DNA of 64,000 nucleotides from Chryseobacterium takakiae (lineage in GTDB: Bacteria > Bacteroidota > Bacteroidia > Flavobacteriales > Weeksellaceae): contig NZ_FQVO01000005.1 of NCBI RefSeq assembly GCF_900129385.1, positions 186,001-250,000 of the forward strand, given 5' to 3'. The position numbers and the translations under genes are program-made. The notes under the pieces were generated by a model. It was not told the DNA's origin and did no database searches. It worked only from the letters and a program-made list of their open reading frames with translations. Shown here piece after piece: positions 27,880-37,416 of the stretch. How positions within the stretch are numbered: position 1 is the stretch's first letter; each line of letters opens with the position of its first letter.

Positions 27880-28368
27880 CTATTTTGCTAAATTTTTCAT
27901 AATTCGCTCCACAAACTCGTATGCAGCAGGGCAAATCAGGGTATTTTTCATTGTAAGATTGTTGATCTGATAAATCTTTTTACGGTCCGTATGCGGGTAC
28001 TCCCGGCAGGCTTTTGGACGTACTTCGTAAATAGAGCACGTGTTATCACTGTTTAAAAAGAAGCAGGGAAGATGCTGCAGGACTTTATCGTTATCTTCAT
28101 CAATACGAAGATATTTGGCTTCAAAATCAGCAGGTTTCATTCTAAGATGTTTTGCTATTCTTTCAATATCTTTTTCCGTATAAAGAGGACCTGTGGTTTT
28201 GCAGCAATTGGCGCATTGCAGACAGTTTATATTTTCGAAAACTTCATCATGCGTTTCCTGAACTATATAGTCCAGATTTTTCGGCGGCTTTTTCTTAATC
28301 CCATCAAGAAATTTTTTATGCTCTTTTTGCTTTTGTAAAGCCTGTTTTTTGTATAAGTCTAAATTCAT
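27880..28368 (-). CDS. YkgJ-family cysteine cluster protein
   Basis: A 162-residue cytoplasmic protein with the YkgJ cysteine pattern: C49, C52, C55 and C56 (CLQCANCC), then CFF, C-S-IYEVRPKAC-REYP in the second half. The family is annotated as zinc- or iron-chelating, and the cysteines probably bind a metal or Fe-S cluster. Its start overlaps the Kir channel stop by four bases on the same strand, so the two genes are translationally coupled. The biological role is unknown. Confidence 0.85.
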   Translation of the reverse strand: MNLDLYKKQALQKQKEHKKFLDGIKKKPPKNLDYIVQETHDEVFENINCLQCANCCKTTGPLYTEKDIERIAKHLRMKPADFEAKYLRIDEDNDKVLQHLPCFFLNSDNTCSIYEVRPKACREYPHTDRKKIYQINNLTMKNTLICPAAYEFVERIMKNLAK

Positions 28369-29339
28369 TTATTCTTTTCTTCCTTAAATTCCGGAAGATC
28401 CGTTTGTTGATAATGGCTGATTTTATCCAGATCCAGCACTGTTGAAAGGTGCTCCTGGTCCGGATAATACATCGGGATAAATTTGGCTCCGTACACAATT
28501 TCTTCCGAAACATAAGACGTGCGCTGTACTACCGTATTGGAAAATACTTCATCAAATGCACGCACATGAACGATGATTTCAATATCCGTTTTTTTAAAAT
28601 CCTCGTCAGAAAACCCGAAGAACGGTGAATCCTCATCAATCACATGAACGATTGTCCAGTTCAGCGCCAGCGTATTAATTTTGTTGAGCCGTGTTTTCAG
28701 TGTATAAAAATTACTTTTCTTTATATTGTTTTCGATCACTTCAATAGCAGCTGAAACCGTAACCTCGGCATCCGTTAAAGAATTATTTTTATAGGGAGCA
28801 AGCCTGAACATCAGCGCTGTTTTGTCCGTGAAAGGAGCAATCAGCGCGATATCTGAAAATTTCAGATAGGCTCTCGGTCTTGAAAATCTCCCGTAAAAAA
28901 GTCCCGTTGCAATGGCAAAGGTAAGCAATCCGAGGAAAGCTTCAAAGGTTGCCACAAGACTTGCCATGAAGCCCACCGGCGCAATTCTTCCATATCCCAC
29001 AGTGGTAAAGGTCTGGGAGCTAAAGAAAAAAACATCAATAAATTCGTTTACCGGATCACTTTTATCAATCCCCGTTAGGTGCTCTACACCAATAAGATAA
29101 TAAATGAATGCAAAAAACAAATTGACCAGAACATATGCAATCACCAGATAAGAAAGGAAATTAAAGGTTGACAGCTCCAGCATGGTATGATACCAGCTGA
29201 ACCGGTTGAAAATATTCACGCCTTTCCTTCTGACGTTCGGAAGACCGTCCTTGTTGATAAATCTCCCTGATGCATTATCCCCGAAACCACTGTTATCCGT
29301 ATTTTTCTGACGAATTTTTTGCCTGAATTCTCTTGCCAT
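28365..29339 (-). CDS. Bacterial inward-rectifier (Kir) potassium channel
   Basis: A 324-residue two-span K+ channel. The selectivity filter TVGYG is at residues 113-117, between a first span (about 61-84) and a second span (about 125-147). The cytoplasmic C-terminal half is the immunoglobulin-like IRK domain known from KirBac proteins (EVTVSAAIEVIENN and following). It forms a two-gene operon with the YkgJ-type gene. Control by the cytoplasmic domain is family knowledge; the ligand cannot be read from sequence. Confidence 0.9.
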   Translation of the reverse strand: MAREFRQKIRQKNTDNSGFGDNASGRFINKDGLPNVRRKGVNIFNRFSWYHTMLELSTFNFLSYLVIAYVLVNLFFAFIYYLIGVEHLTGIDKSDPVNEFIDVFFFSSQTFTTVGYGRIAPVGFMASLVATFEAFLGLLTFAIATGLFYGRFSRPRAYLKFSDIALIAPFTDKTALMFRLAPYKNNSLTDAEVTVSAAIEVIENNIKKSNFYTLKTRLNKINTLALNWTIVHVIDEDSPFFGFSDEDFKKTDIEIIVHVRAFDEVFSNTVVQRTSYVSEEIVYGAKFIPMYYPDQEHLSTVLDLDKISHYQQTDLPEFKEEKNK

Positions 29340-29412
29340 GTATGATCATTTTGTTTTTAATTTCACCCAATCAGCAGAATGCTTATCACATTCATCTATC
29401 TGAAGTAACATG

Positions 29413-29420
29413 CAAAGATA
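29413..29420 (-). promoter_or_regulatory. Putative -7 box for the Kir channel operon
   Basis: On the minus strand this reads TATCTTTG, a TAnnTTTG match. A TTG occurs 24 bp further upstream, one base outside the usual spacing. The rest of the 450-bp gap to 29790 holds no gene; it contains a GAAG...CTTC hairpin near 29725-29750, before the large plus-strand gene. Confidence 0.45.
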
Positions 29421-29789
29421 GAATATTGTTTTCATGAAATTTATCAAAATGTTTCGGATAATGTGAGTGAAAAACATTTTTAATATTTAACGAAATACCA
29501 TTCAATTTATACCAGTAAAACGTATCTCGCTCTCTGGAAATTTCTTTTAAATATTTAATACAATTTATTGATTTTTTATTGATTTAATATTATACGACGT
29601 GTTCTGTCGCTTCTGTGATGGATATTTGCTTTAAGAAAATACAAAGAATGAAACAGGATTTTAAGACTTCCGGTGGATATAGATTAGCCTGAAGACCACC
29701 TAAAAAAATAAGGCTGAAACCTGAAGTGACTCTCATAAAAAGAGGCTTCAAATCTTAACCTTAACAAGCAAAACAAAATTACAAAAAAA

Positions 29790-32700
29790 ATGTCCACAAA
29801 TGAAAGAATTGCCAATCCCGGCAATCCCACTACTCAGAACACCTCTCAAACATTATTCAGATTCATAAGCATGAGAAACCCTCAGCTTACCGAAACCAAG
29901 AAAGAAAATTTAGGATTTATCCACAGACCTGTTTTAAATAATGCCTTTGATCAGGCTGTGAAAAACAGATCCGGAATTTCAAAAATTCAGGCATTGGAAA
30001 ATCAATGTAAATCTTTCCCTTCCCCTTTTTCAGAAAAAGATCTTGAAAACAGCCAATATGCCGGTCTGCTGAAAATAGGCAGAAAAATAGCCAAAAAGGA
30101 AACGCTTTCGGCCGCGGAACTTACCCGGACAAAAGATGCCTATTCTTCCGGGCAGACCGAATTTGAAAAACTGTGGGAAAATCTGATTTTTCAGGTCGTT
30201 ACCCAAAAAGATTTTTATGCTAAAGAAGCGTTGGTTCATATTTTAAAAGCTTTGCATGTAGGCTACGCGCAGACCCTTTCTTTAACCGAAGAACTTACAA
30301 AAATAAACGGTACCAATTTAGTGGCAAAAGCATTGGATGCTAAAGTGGTAATGCCAAAAGAACTTTTCGTAGAAGAAGAAATATCAGGATCTTCATTAGC
30401 CTCTAAAATGGCAACATCCGAAACATCAGCACTTTCAAATAAAACACAGGAAAGAATAAAAGCTGATGCCCAAAGGGATTTAGCAGTAACTCAGGCGCTT
30501 CTTAAAAAAGAACAGCTTGAAAAATTGAATTCGGAACTGGAAAATATCCAGAAAGCATATCATAATTCCAAAACGAAAGCTTATCAGTCTGCTTATAATG
30601 AATATACTGCCGCATATCAGTCTCAAAAAGAAGAGTATGAAAAAGTTTTTGAAGAAATCAACTATTTAACGGAACATAAAGCATCCGAAGAAGAGCTGAT
30701 ACGTTTACATGAAAGATTGAAAGAGCTCGAAGTTCCTCCGTTTGAATTTTCGTATCAAAACGAGATTACTATTTCAGACCTTCAGAGAAAGCTGTCTCCT
30801 GAGTCATTCGAACTGTTTATGACCCTTTTTGCGTATCAGGAAATGGGCGAATTATTTTACTCTCAAATACCGCCAACAGCAAAAACAGAAGTAGTTTCAG
30901 AATCAGAATTGAGAATAGGGACACAAGTTCTACAGATCGACGAAAGCTATCAAACCTTTGAAGATCTGATTTATCAGGTGCAAAATCATATTTCACAGGA
31001 AATGCAATCTGCCCTTGACAATACCGTTTTGGAGCAGACTCAATATGCAAATTTGGGAGGAGCATTAATTCCGGTTGGAAATTCATTGGTGAGAACACAT
31101 TTGGCGTACAGCCTTTTGCCGGTCTGGAGAAGATCTGCCTTCGTCCAGGATAACGGATTTCTCAATTTCTCTTTTGAAGTGCAGGATAATTCCTGGAGTG
31201 TTGCCAATGCAAAAATTATATTGGAATCTAATACAGGATATCATGAAGAAACATTGGCAAATATTGATGTCCTTAACGGAATGATCAGTTTCCCTGCAGT
31301 AATGGTCAATAAATTTTCATCAATAAGCAAAATTCGAATTGATATTTACTTCAGCAACGGAAGAGAAGCGTATCTGGAACTGCTTAAAATTCCTAATAAT
31401 CAAATACAGACAGGATTACTTACATTAAAACCAGGCAAAGAAGATCCGAGAGGAGAAGAGCCGGAAGTGGTATCAGCCGGAAGAAAACTGTTCGGGCTGA
31501 AAAGATTGGGAATTGCAGAATACATGAAAGTAGTACAGAGTACCCACGCTTATGTTCCGGGAGATGTTACGCATATTGAAAATATCATGGCAAAAGAGTT
31601 CAAGCAAAAGTCTACCCGAAGACTGAGAAAAAGTGAAATTCAGACCACTGCTTCTAAAGCTACAGAACGTGAGACCCTTAGTGATACAACCAGCACCACA
31701 AGACACGATATGCAGTCGGAAGTTGCCAATGTTATCATGAAAGATACCACCGCACAGGCACATGCCAATTGGAGAAGCGGAGAAACCCCTTATGGAATAT
31801 TTGAAGCCGGAGGAAGCCTTGCTACCCACAATGCCAAAGAAAACAGCGTAAGACAGGCGATAACGCAATCGCAGGAAATCACCAATAAAGCAGCCGACAG
31901 ATTGCTTACTAAAATTGCAGAAGAAAGGATTGAAAAAATTATTGAAGAATTTGAAGAAAATAACGCTCACGGCTTCGACAACAGAAACGGTGACAAGCAT
32001 GTTGTAGGCATTTACCGATGGGTAGATATGAAATACAAGAATCAGATCTACAATTACGGAAAGCGTACCATGTTTGAATTCATGATCCCGGAGCCGGCAA
32101 GATTACACAGACTGGCTTTGGCAGTAGCAAAGGCAGATGTGCTTACTGCGCCGGTAGATCCAAGAAAAGCACCGGCTCCTTACACGATGCCGAATTCTAA
32201 AGCAGCCACAAAAACCTTACTGCAATATTGGGCGGATATTTACGGAGTAACGCTTACAGACGAAATGCCCGGCAAAGAGGTTATTCTTAATGCCAACGGA
32301 AGCCCTCAGACAGAAGGAGAAGGCACGTTCTTCGATGCCAACCTGGAGATTCCGGACGGATACAAGGCAACCACCGCAACCATTGTTTGGGCATACAATA
32401 AACAGAGAAACAGATCAGGTTTCTGGCAGGGAAATTATATTTTGCCCGCTTATTTATCTTTCGGAAACTTAAAAGGAGGCAGTTTTTATAAAGAAACCCG
32501 AAATCAAACGCTTAACGGAACAGAAGGAGTAAGCGGATTAAACCTTACCGGAGTATTCAACTACAGGGTATCCGGTAAAAATATCGGCGGATTTAATATT
32601 GCCTTAAAGTTCCCATGCGTTCCGAATGATGCCAATGTTCTGGCGTGGCAGACCGAAAACTTTAATGCCATCATCGAAGCGTATAAAGAAGCTTATGAGA

Positions 32701-33551
32701 AATTTAAAGAAGAGCAGAAGCGTCTCGATGAAGAACAAAAAGAGAAAGAAGCAGAAGCTAAAGACAAAATGGGCAATTTTTACCGTTACATGGAGAATGA
32801 TGTGTTAAAGCACAACTGTATTGCCTATTTGCTACAGGATTATCTTTCTCCCAATACCATCGGACAAAACTTTACCGATGGTGACAAAATGGAAAACTTC
32901 CAGGTATTCTTAAATGAGGATCTCGATCAATACACTGCTTTAGCCAAATTCATGGAACAGGCTTTTGAATGGAATATTATGAGCTATAATTTCTATCCTT
33001 ATTACTGGGCCAACAGAAAACACTGGCAGGAAATGTATATTTCGGAAAGCGTAGATCCTTTATTCAGAAGCTTTTTACAATCCGGTATGGCGAGAGTTAT
33101 TGTAACCGTAAGACCGGGATTTGAAGATGCCATCCAGTTCTTCCTGAGTACCGGAAAAATCTGGAATGGTGAAGAAGTTCCTGTAATCGGAGACCCAATG
33201 TACATGAGTATTGTGGATGAAATGAGAGAACCGGTAGGAATCAAGCAGGGAAAACCGTGGATTACCAAACTTCCTACCACCCTTACGATTCTTCAGGAAG
33301 GTTCTGCCGGACTGAGAACAACAACTGCATTGCCGTTCAGCGCAGAAAATCCACTGGAGTTTGAGAATCCGGAAGAAGTGGTTACCTCGTCAGAATTTGC
33401 CATTACGGATGCGCAGTTAAGTTCGGGGGCACACCGTTTCGTGGAAAATATCGATATCAAAGACGGTAATCTGCAGCTGACCACAGATAGTGATCCGAGA
33501 AAGGTCATTGCCCAGATCTCCATGCAAAGCATCAAAAACAATCTTCCTTAA
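29790..33551 (+). CDS. Large unrecognised protein upstream of the polymorphic toxin
   Basis: A 1253-residue protein that I do not recognise. It has no signal peptide and no clear membrane span. Charged coiled-coil-like stretches lie at about residues 230-310 and 960-985. Between them are beta-rich regions, and a well-formed region follows (about 1010-1180), rich in aromatic residues (FYPYYWANRKHW; VIVTVRPGFED). A Ser/Thr/Arg-rich segment (about 610-640) separates the halves. It lies 110 bp before the toxin gene on the same strand. By position and size it could be a carrier, scaffold or delivery factor for the toxin, but that is inference. Confidence 0.75.
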   Translation: MSTNERIANPGNPTTQNTSQTLFRFISMRNPQLTETKKENLGFIHRPVLNNAFDQAVKNRSGISKIQALENQCKSFPSPFSEKDLENSQYAGLLKIGRKIAKKETLSAAELTRTKDAYSSGQTEFEKLWENLIFQVVTQKDFYAKEALVHILKALHVGYAQTLSLTEELTKINGTNLVAKALDAKVVMPKELFVEEEISGSSLASKMATSETSALSNKTQERIKADAQRDLAVTQALLKKEQLEKLNSELENIQKAYHNSKTKAYQSAYNEYTAAYQSQKEEYEKVFEEINYLTEHKASEEELIRLHERLKELEVPPFEFSYQNEITISDLQRKLSPESFELFMTLFAYQEMGELFYSQIPPTAKTEVVSESELRIGTQVLQIDESYQTFEDLIYQVQNHISQEMQSALDNTVLEQTQYANLGGALIPVGNSLVRTHLAYSLLPVWRRSAFVQDNGFLNFSFEVQDNSWSVANAKIILESNTGYHEETLANIDVLNGMISFPAVMVNKFSSISKIRIDIYFSNGREAYLELLKIPNNQIQTGLLTLKPGKEDPRGEEPEVVSAGRKLFGLKRLGIAEYMKVVQSTHAYVPGDVTHIENIMAKEFKQKSTRRLRKSEIQTTASKATERETLSDTTSTTRHDMQSEVANVIMKDTTAQAHANWRSGETPYGIFEAGGSLATHNAKENSVRQAITQSQEITNKAADRLLTKIAEERIEKIIEEFEENNAHGFDNRNGDKHVVGIYRWVDMKYKNQIYNYGKRTMFEFMIPEPARLHRLALAVAKADVLTAPVDPRKAPAPYTMPNSKAATKTLLQYWADIYGVTLTDEMPGKEVILNANGSPQTEGEGTFFDANLEIPDGYKATTATIVWAYNKQRNRSGFWQGNYILPAYLSFGNLKGGSFYKETRNQTLNGTEGVSGLNLTGVFNYRVSGKNIGGFNIALKFPCVPNDANVLAWQTENFNAIIEAYKEAYEKFKEEQKRLDEEQKEKEAEAKDKMGNFYRYMENDVLKHNCIAYLLQDYLSPNTIGQNFTDGDKMENFQVFLNEDLDQYTALAKFMEQAFEWNIMSYNFYPYYWANRKHWQEMYISESVDPLFRSFLQSGMARVIVTVRPGFEDAIQFFLSTGKIWNGEEVPVIGDPMYMSIVDEMREPVGIKQGKPWITKLPTTLTILQEGSAGLRTTTALPFSAENPLEFENPEEVVTSSEFAITDAQLSSGAHRFVENIDIKDGNLQLTTDSDPRKVIAQISMQSIKNNLP

Positions 33552-33610
33552 ATAATCTTTGGCAGTATACTAAAAGCCAGAAGTTAAATATTAACCTGCT
33601 TTAGGCAAGT

Positions 33611-33636
33611 GGCGGTTAGAAAAAGAGCTAACCGCC
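33611..33636 (+). promoter_or_regulatory. Strong hairpin in the leader of the toxin gene
   Basis: GGCGGTTAG / CTAACCGCC form a perfect 9-bp stem with an 8-base loop, 25 bp before the toxin start. No T-run follows, so it is not an ordinary terminator. It may stabilise the mRNA end or tune toxin translation relative to the 1253-residue protein. Confidence 0.5.
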
Positions 33637-33661
33637 ATAAGCCAAAAGCTAAAAGCAAAAA

Positions 33662-36052
33662 ATGATGACTTACGAAGAATATTTAAAAGAGATAGAAGAT
33701 TTTGATGACATTACCCAACAGGAACTTTTAGCCGATTTTCAAAACCTTATTCCGCTGGATAATCCTTCTATGATGCAGCAAATGGGATATGGGGGATTTC
33801 AGGATTTTATGAAAGTGAAAAATGACGCTCAGACAATGCAATTGGGAGAGACGATACGCGGAATGAATAATGTGAGTCCTTTGGTTACAATGAAGTTTGG
33901 GAATCAAACCTCAAAAGATATTGCATCCAAATATTTTATAGATGGTAAATCAGCTAAAAATGGAAATACTAACATTATTGAAGATATCAACATTACCGTA
34001 AAAAACGGATATAAATTCGACACCTACAGTTATTATTTTGATAATAACCACAACGGAATTTATGGAGACGGACAAGATGTACTTGCCTTCAAACTTTTGC
34101 TTTTTGTTTCTACAGACGGAAATAAAGTGAAAGAATGCTATGAGGTTGTGAAACCTGCTGGTTATGAAGTTATTCTGTTTTTAGAATCCGATGAAGATGT
34201 GTTGACCAAAGGTGTACTTTATGGAAGAATGTCAGAAAAAGTACGAAAACAGTTTACCGATGAAAAAGGAAACCTGAAAAGCAACCTTTTTGATAACGAA
34301 ATCATGAAGACGGTAAGCAAATATGCAGATGTCAACCAAGATGTTGTTGAAGAACTTATGAAAAAAGGACATATAGAAAACAGCGCAATTGCAGAAGGCT
34401 TTTTTATATTCCTCAAATATGTAATGATGGGGCTTTCTGCACCTGCAAAAGCCTTAGGGTGGGTGTGCAGAAAAATAGGACATGGATTGGATTATCTTAA
34501 AATATCCGATGATTTTTGGGATACTCAAAGTGAAGATTACTTCTTTAATAAAGATAATCTCATTAAGAAAATCACCATTTCTGAAGATCTTATTAATGAG
34601 ATCGACAAGCTTTTTGAAGATAAAAAGGGATTGGATCTACATGATATTACTCCCGATATTTTAGAAAGGTATATCAAAGAATATTCAGCAGCTATAAAGA
34701 ATTTTATACGAGATTATAACGATTTTGTTACCCAAGAGATAGAAGCTTTTTATCAGCTTGGTAATAATGCTGTTGCTAATCTTATGGCCGGAGCAACACA
34801 AATGTGGGTTGCTTACAGATGTGGGCTGTGGAATGGTATTGTAGATTTTGTATCTTCGCTGTTAAAGTTTGCAGGAGAACTACTGGAGGCTCCTTTTAAT
34901 GCAGCGCAGGATTTTCGGGCAGCAATGGAAACATTGGATAATGTCTATGACTTTTTGTTTGGAGGACATTTTAAGGAAAATCTTAAGGCAGCGGTTAAGG
35001 AAATGTATAACAGGCTGTTGGATTTTTGCAAAACTCACAATAAAGAAGATTACGATTGGGTAAGGGTTTCTTATGTAGCGGGAAGTGGAGTTGCTTTTAT
35101 TGCGAGTTTTTTTATACCTTTTACACAGGTTCTGAAAGTCGCCAAGTTAGGTAAAATTGCCGAAATTGTAGGAGCCGTAAACAAGGAAGTAGGAGCGGTG
35201 CTTTCAGCTACAGCAAAGTATGGAAAAGATCAGGCATACAAGGCGATAAGTAATTTACTGGAAATCTTTTCAAAAGGTGGCAAAGCATTTTGGGACTTTT
35301 TGAAGAAGGTTTGGGATGAGCTGGAAAAATGGTTTCTGAGCGAAAGGTATAAACTTTCCAAAGCCAAAGAATTTCTGGGATTAGGCTTTAGTAAAGAAAC
35401 TTCAGAAACTTTAGGCAATCTTGGATTGAAACCTAAACTTGATGGTTTCCGATCGACTGCAACCCCAATGAATGTTCCATATGGAAACTTCATAACCAGA
35501 TTGGAATATAAAGGTTTTACAGTTTTTAGAGGGAGTAAAAAAGCAGTTGCAGCATTTGCCAAAGAATTAGAAGAAATGGGGGAAGAGGCAGCCATAAAAC
35601 ATTTAGAGGATTTATTAAATAAATTTAATAAATTTCTTCCTGAAAATTGTGACATTATTTTCAAAGATGGATCTTATAACTTTAAGGATTTATTGACAGA
35701 TGAATTAGTGGGACTTGTAGAAATTAATGTAGATGAATTTTTAGAATTTGGAATATATCGTAAGGGGTTAAGTACACAAGTTACAGGAAAACAAGTTTTT
35801 AATGCTTTAATAGAGCATCTGAAAATTCGAAAGATTTCATTTAAAGGAATTAGAGGTTTGTGGTCTGGAGCGAGTGATAATGTTACTACTTTTAACAATG
35901 CTATACAAAAAGGGATGACCGCTGAGAAAGCGGCATTTGAAACATGGACAGGACAAAGAGCATTAGAGCAAGGTTATAAAAAAGTTATTATACAAGAACT
36001 AACACCTCCTACTCCGCCACATACAAAAATTTATGTTAAATTTTATGAATAA
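33662..36052 (+). CDS. Polymorphic toxin, full-length, with exchangeable C-terminal domain
   Basis: A 796-residue protein without a signal peptide. The N-terminal part (1-540) includes an EF-hand-like loop DNNHNGIYGDG (about 127-137), amphipathic helices and hydrophobic stretches near 395-420 and 470-500 that could enter membranes. From residue 545 (FWDFLKKVWDELEKW) the DNA is almost identical to a second copy at 36408; similarity fades near residue 653, after which the last 140 residues are unique. This is the trunk-plus-variable-tip pattern of polymorphic toxins. I do not recognise the tip fold (it contains KAAFETWTGQRALEQGYKKV). An immunity-like gene follows 9 bp later. Confidence 0.75.
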   Translation: MMTYEEYLKEIEDFDDITQQELLADFQNLIPLDNPSMMQQMGYGGFQDFMKVKNDAQTMQLGETIRGMNNVSPLVTMKFGNQTSKDIASKYFIDGKSAKNGNTNIIEDINITVKNGYKFDTYSYYFDNNHNGIYGDGQDVLAFKLLLFVSTDGNKVKECYEVVKPAGYEVILFLESDEDVLTKGVLYGRMSEKVRKQFTDEKGNLKSNLFDNEIMKTVSKYADVNQDVVEELMKKGHIENSAIAEGFFIFLKYVMMGLSAPAKALGWVCRKIGHGLDYLKISDDFWDTQSEDYFFNKDNLIKKITISEDLINEIDKLFEDKKGLDLHDITPDILERYIKEYSAAIKNFIRDYNDFVTQEIEAFYQLGNNAVANLMAGATQMWVAYRCGLWNGIVDFVSSLLKFAGELLEAPFNAAQDFRAAMETLDNVYDFLFGGHFKENLKAAVKEMYNRLLDFCKTHNKEDYDWVRVSYVAGSGVAFIASFFIPFTQVLKVAKLGKIAEIVGAVNKEVGAVLSATAKYGKDQAYKAISNLLEIFSKGGKAFWDFLKKVWDELEKWFLSERYKLSKAKEFLGLGFSKETSETLGNLGLKPKLDGFRSTATPMNVPYGNFITRLEYKGFTVFRGSKKAVAAFAKELEEMGEEAAIKHLEDLLNKFNKFLPENCDIIFKDGSYNFKDLLTDELVGLVEINVDEFLEFGIYRKGLSTQVTGKQVFNALIEHLKIRKISFKGIRGLWSGASDNVTTFNNAIQKGMTAEKAAFETWTGQRALEQGYKKVIIQELTPPTPPHTKIYVKFYE
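35293..35451 (+). repeat. Toxin junction repeat, copy 1
   Basis: This 159-bp stretch inside the full-length toxin gene recurs at 36408-36566 with very few changes and no indel. It encodes the junction between trunk and variable tip. Weaker similarity continues at the same offset of 1115 bp to about 35620. Confidence 0.85.
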
Positions 36053-36061
36053 TAATATATT

Positions 36062-36340
36062 ATGGAAGATATAATAAAAATTTCTATTGAAAACAGTCAA
36101 AAAAAAATTAACAATAGAGGGTTGGATGAAATGTTAAAAGACTTTTCATCAGACGAAAAAGAATATATTTTCATTACTAATATTTTCAAAAAGGTAAATA
36201 ACCAAAATGATATTATTAATGAATTAAAATTAATTAAGTCTAAAACCACACCAACTTCACTATTACTAATACTAAAAACCTTAGGCAAAATTTCAATATC
36301 AGATGCTCAACCTATTTTAGACAAAATACTACATGAATAA
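36062..36340 (+). CDS. Small immunity-like protein for the full-length toxin
   Basis: A 92-residue acidic/helical protein directly after the toxin gene (9-bp gap), then a terminator. Size, position and coupling are those of a polymorphic-toxin immunity gene; there is no recognised domain. By inference it binds and blocks the unique tip of the 796-residue protein. It is AT-rich like the cassettes downstream. Confidence 0.65.
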   Translation: MEDIIKISIENSQKKINNRGLDEMLKDFSSDEKEYIFITNIFKKVNNQNDIINELKLIKSKTTPTSLLLILKTLGKISISDAQPILDKILHE

Positions 36341-36344
36341 ATTT

Positions 36345-36369
36345 AAGCAGTCTTCGGGCTGCTTTTTTA
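36345..36369 (+). terminator. UUCG-loop terminator, copy 1
   Basis: AAGCAGTC-TTCG-GGCTGCTT forms an eight-pair stem with a stable UUCG tetraloop and then a run of six T. A near-identical hairpin recurs after the second immunity gene. Confidence 0.88.
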
Positions 36370-36407
36370 TTTTCAAATAGGGTTTAATTAATTGTCAAGA
36401 ATTTTTA

Positions 36408-36566
36408 GGACTTTTTGAAGAAAGTTTGGGATGAGCTGGAAAAATGGTTTTTGAGCGCAAGGTATAAACTTTCCAAAGCCAAAGAATTTCTGGGATTAGG
36501 CTTTAGTAAAGAAACTTCAGAAACTTTAGGCAATCTTGGATTGAAACCTAAACTTGATGGTTTCCG
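36408..36566 (+). repeat. Toxin junction repeat, copy 2
   Basis: Second copy of 35293-35451. It opens the orphan toxin cassette. Immediately before it, TAG at 36406-36408 closes the reading frame. Confidence 0.85.
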
Positions 36567-37137
36567 GCAAATTGGTGCGGGTATGAATCTTCCTTATGGA
36601 AACTTTATAACAAGATTAGAGTATAAAGGTTTTACAGTATTTGAGGGTAGCAAAAAACAGATAGAAACTCTCGCAAAAGAGCTAAAGGAAATGGGTGAAG
36701 AGGCTGCAATAAAATATTTGGATAATTTATTGCAGAAGATTACACTTAGAGAAATTGGAGTTTCAGAAGGAGCTGTATACAAATTTCTATTAGGAGAATA
36801 TGTATCATTTGAGTTTATATCTAGAACCTCCGGTTATGTATCAGGGTATGTAGTTAAAGTGGGAGATTTATTAAGATGCCATATATTCTATACTACGGAT
36901 AAATCAGGGAAGGCATTAGTTTCTTTTATGCAATATAGAACTAAGGTATTTAATATCGCTAAAAGCTTGAATCTTACACGTGTTGAATTAGAAGGTTCAA
37001 CAGTTATTAATGAAGATGTATTAAAATTTGTTAAGAATCAGCAATTTGATAAAAAATTAATGGAAGTTCCGGAAGCACTTGGAGGAAACCCTGGTGAAAA
37101 AATGGACGTTTATTTTAAAGAATTTGAGATTAAATAA
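36415..37137 (+). pseudogene. Orphan toxin C-terminal cassette (same junction family)
   Basis: A 240-residue frame identical in design to the end of the full-length toxin: about the first 50 residues match its junction closely, residues 50-108 less so, and the last 130 are unrelated. There is no ATG at the beginning; only a TTG inside the repeat (36415) could serve, and a TAG lies just upstream. It therefore looks like a silent tip that becomes active only after recombination into a trunk gene. The unique tip ends in KMDVYFKEFEIK and contains AKSLNLTRVELEG; I do not recognise the fold. An immunity-like gene follows after 8 bp. Confidence 0.75.
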
Positions 37138-37145
37138 TTAAAGTT

Positions 37146-37388
37146 ATGAAAAATAAAGAGTATTATCAGCAAATTAAAAAAAATGGAAAAAACGTTTTTG
37201 AAGTTTATTTAGAATATAAAAAAACTTTGTCTCCTTTAGAATCTATGAAAAAAATGAGAAAAGATTTTCCTCAAATTACTTTTGAAGAAGCAAAAGAAAT
37301 AATGATAATCTGTGATACGAATTATAATTCCATAGAGAAATATCAGGGAAGTATCTTAGATGATATAAAAAAAATTATAGAAAATTAA
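37146..37388 (+). CDS. Small immunity-like protein of the orphan cassette
   Basis: An 80-residue Lys/Glu-rich helical protein 8 bp after the orphan cassette and just before the second UUCG terminator. It has an ATG start and could be expressed on its own, which would protect against siblings that carry the matching active toxin. No recognised domain. Its first codons and the upstream spacer recur at 40115-40157. Confidence 0.6.
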   Translation: MKNKEYYQQIKKNGKNVFEVYLEYKKTLSPLESMKKMRKDFPQITFEEAKEIMIICDTNYNSIEKYQGSILDDIKKIIEN

Positions 37389-37392
37389 TTTT

Positions 37393-37416
37393 TAGCAGTC
37401 TTCGGGCTGCTTTTTT
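37393..37416 (+). terminator. UUCG-loop terminator, copy 2
   Basis: AGCAGTC-TTCG-GGCTGCT followed by TTTTT. It repeats the hairpin at 36345 almost exactly. Confidence 0.87.
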
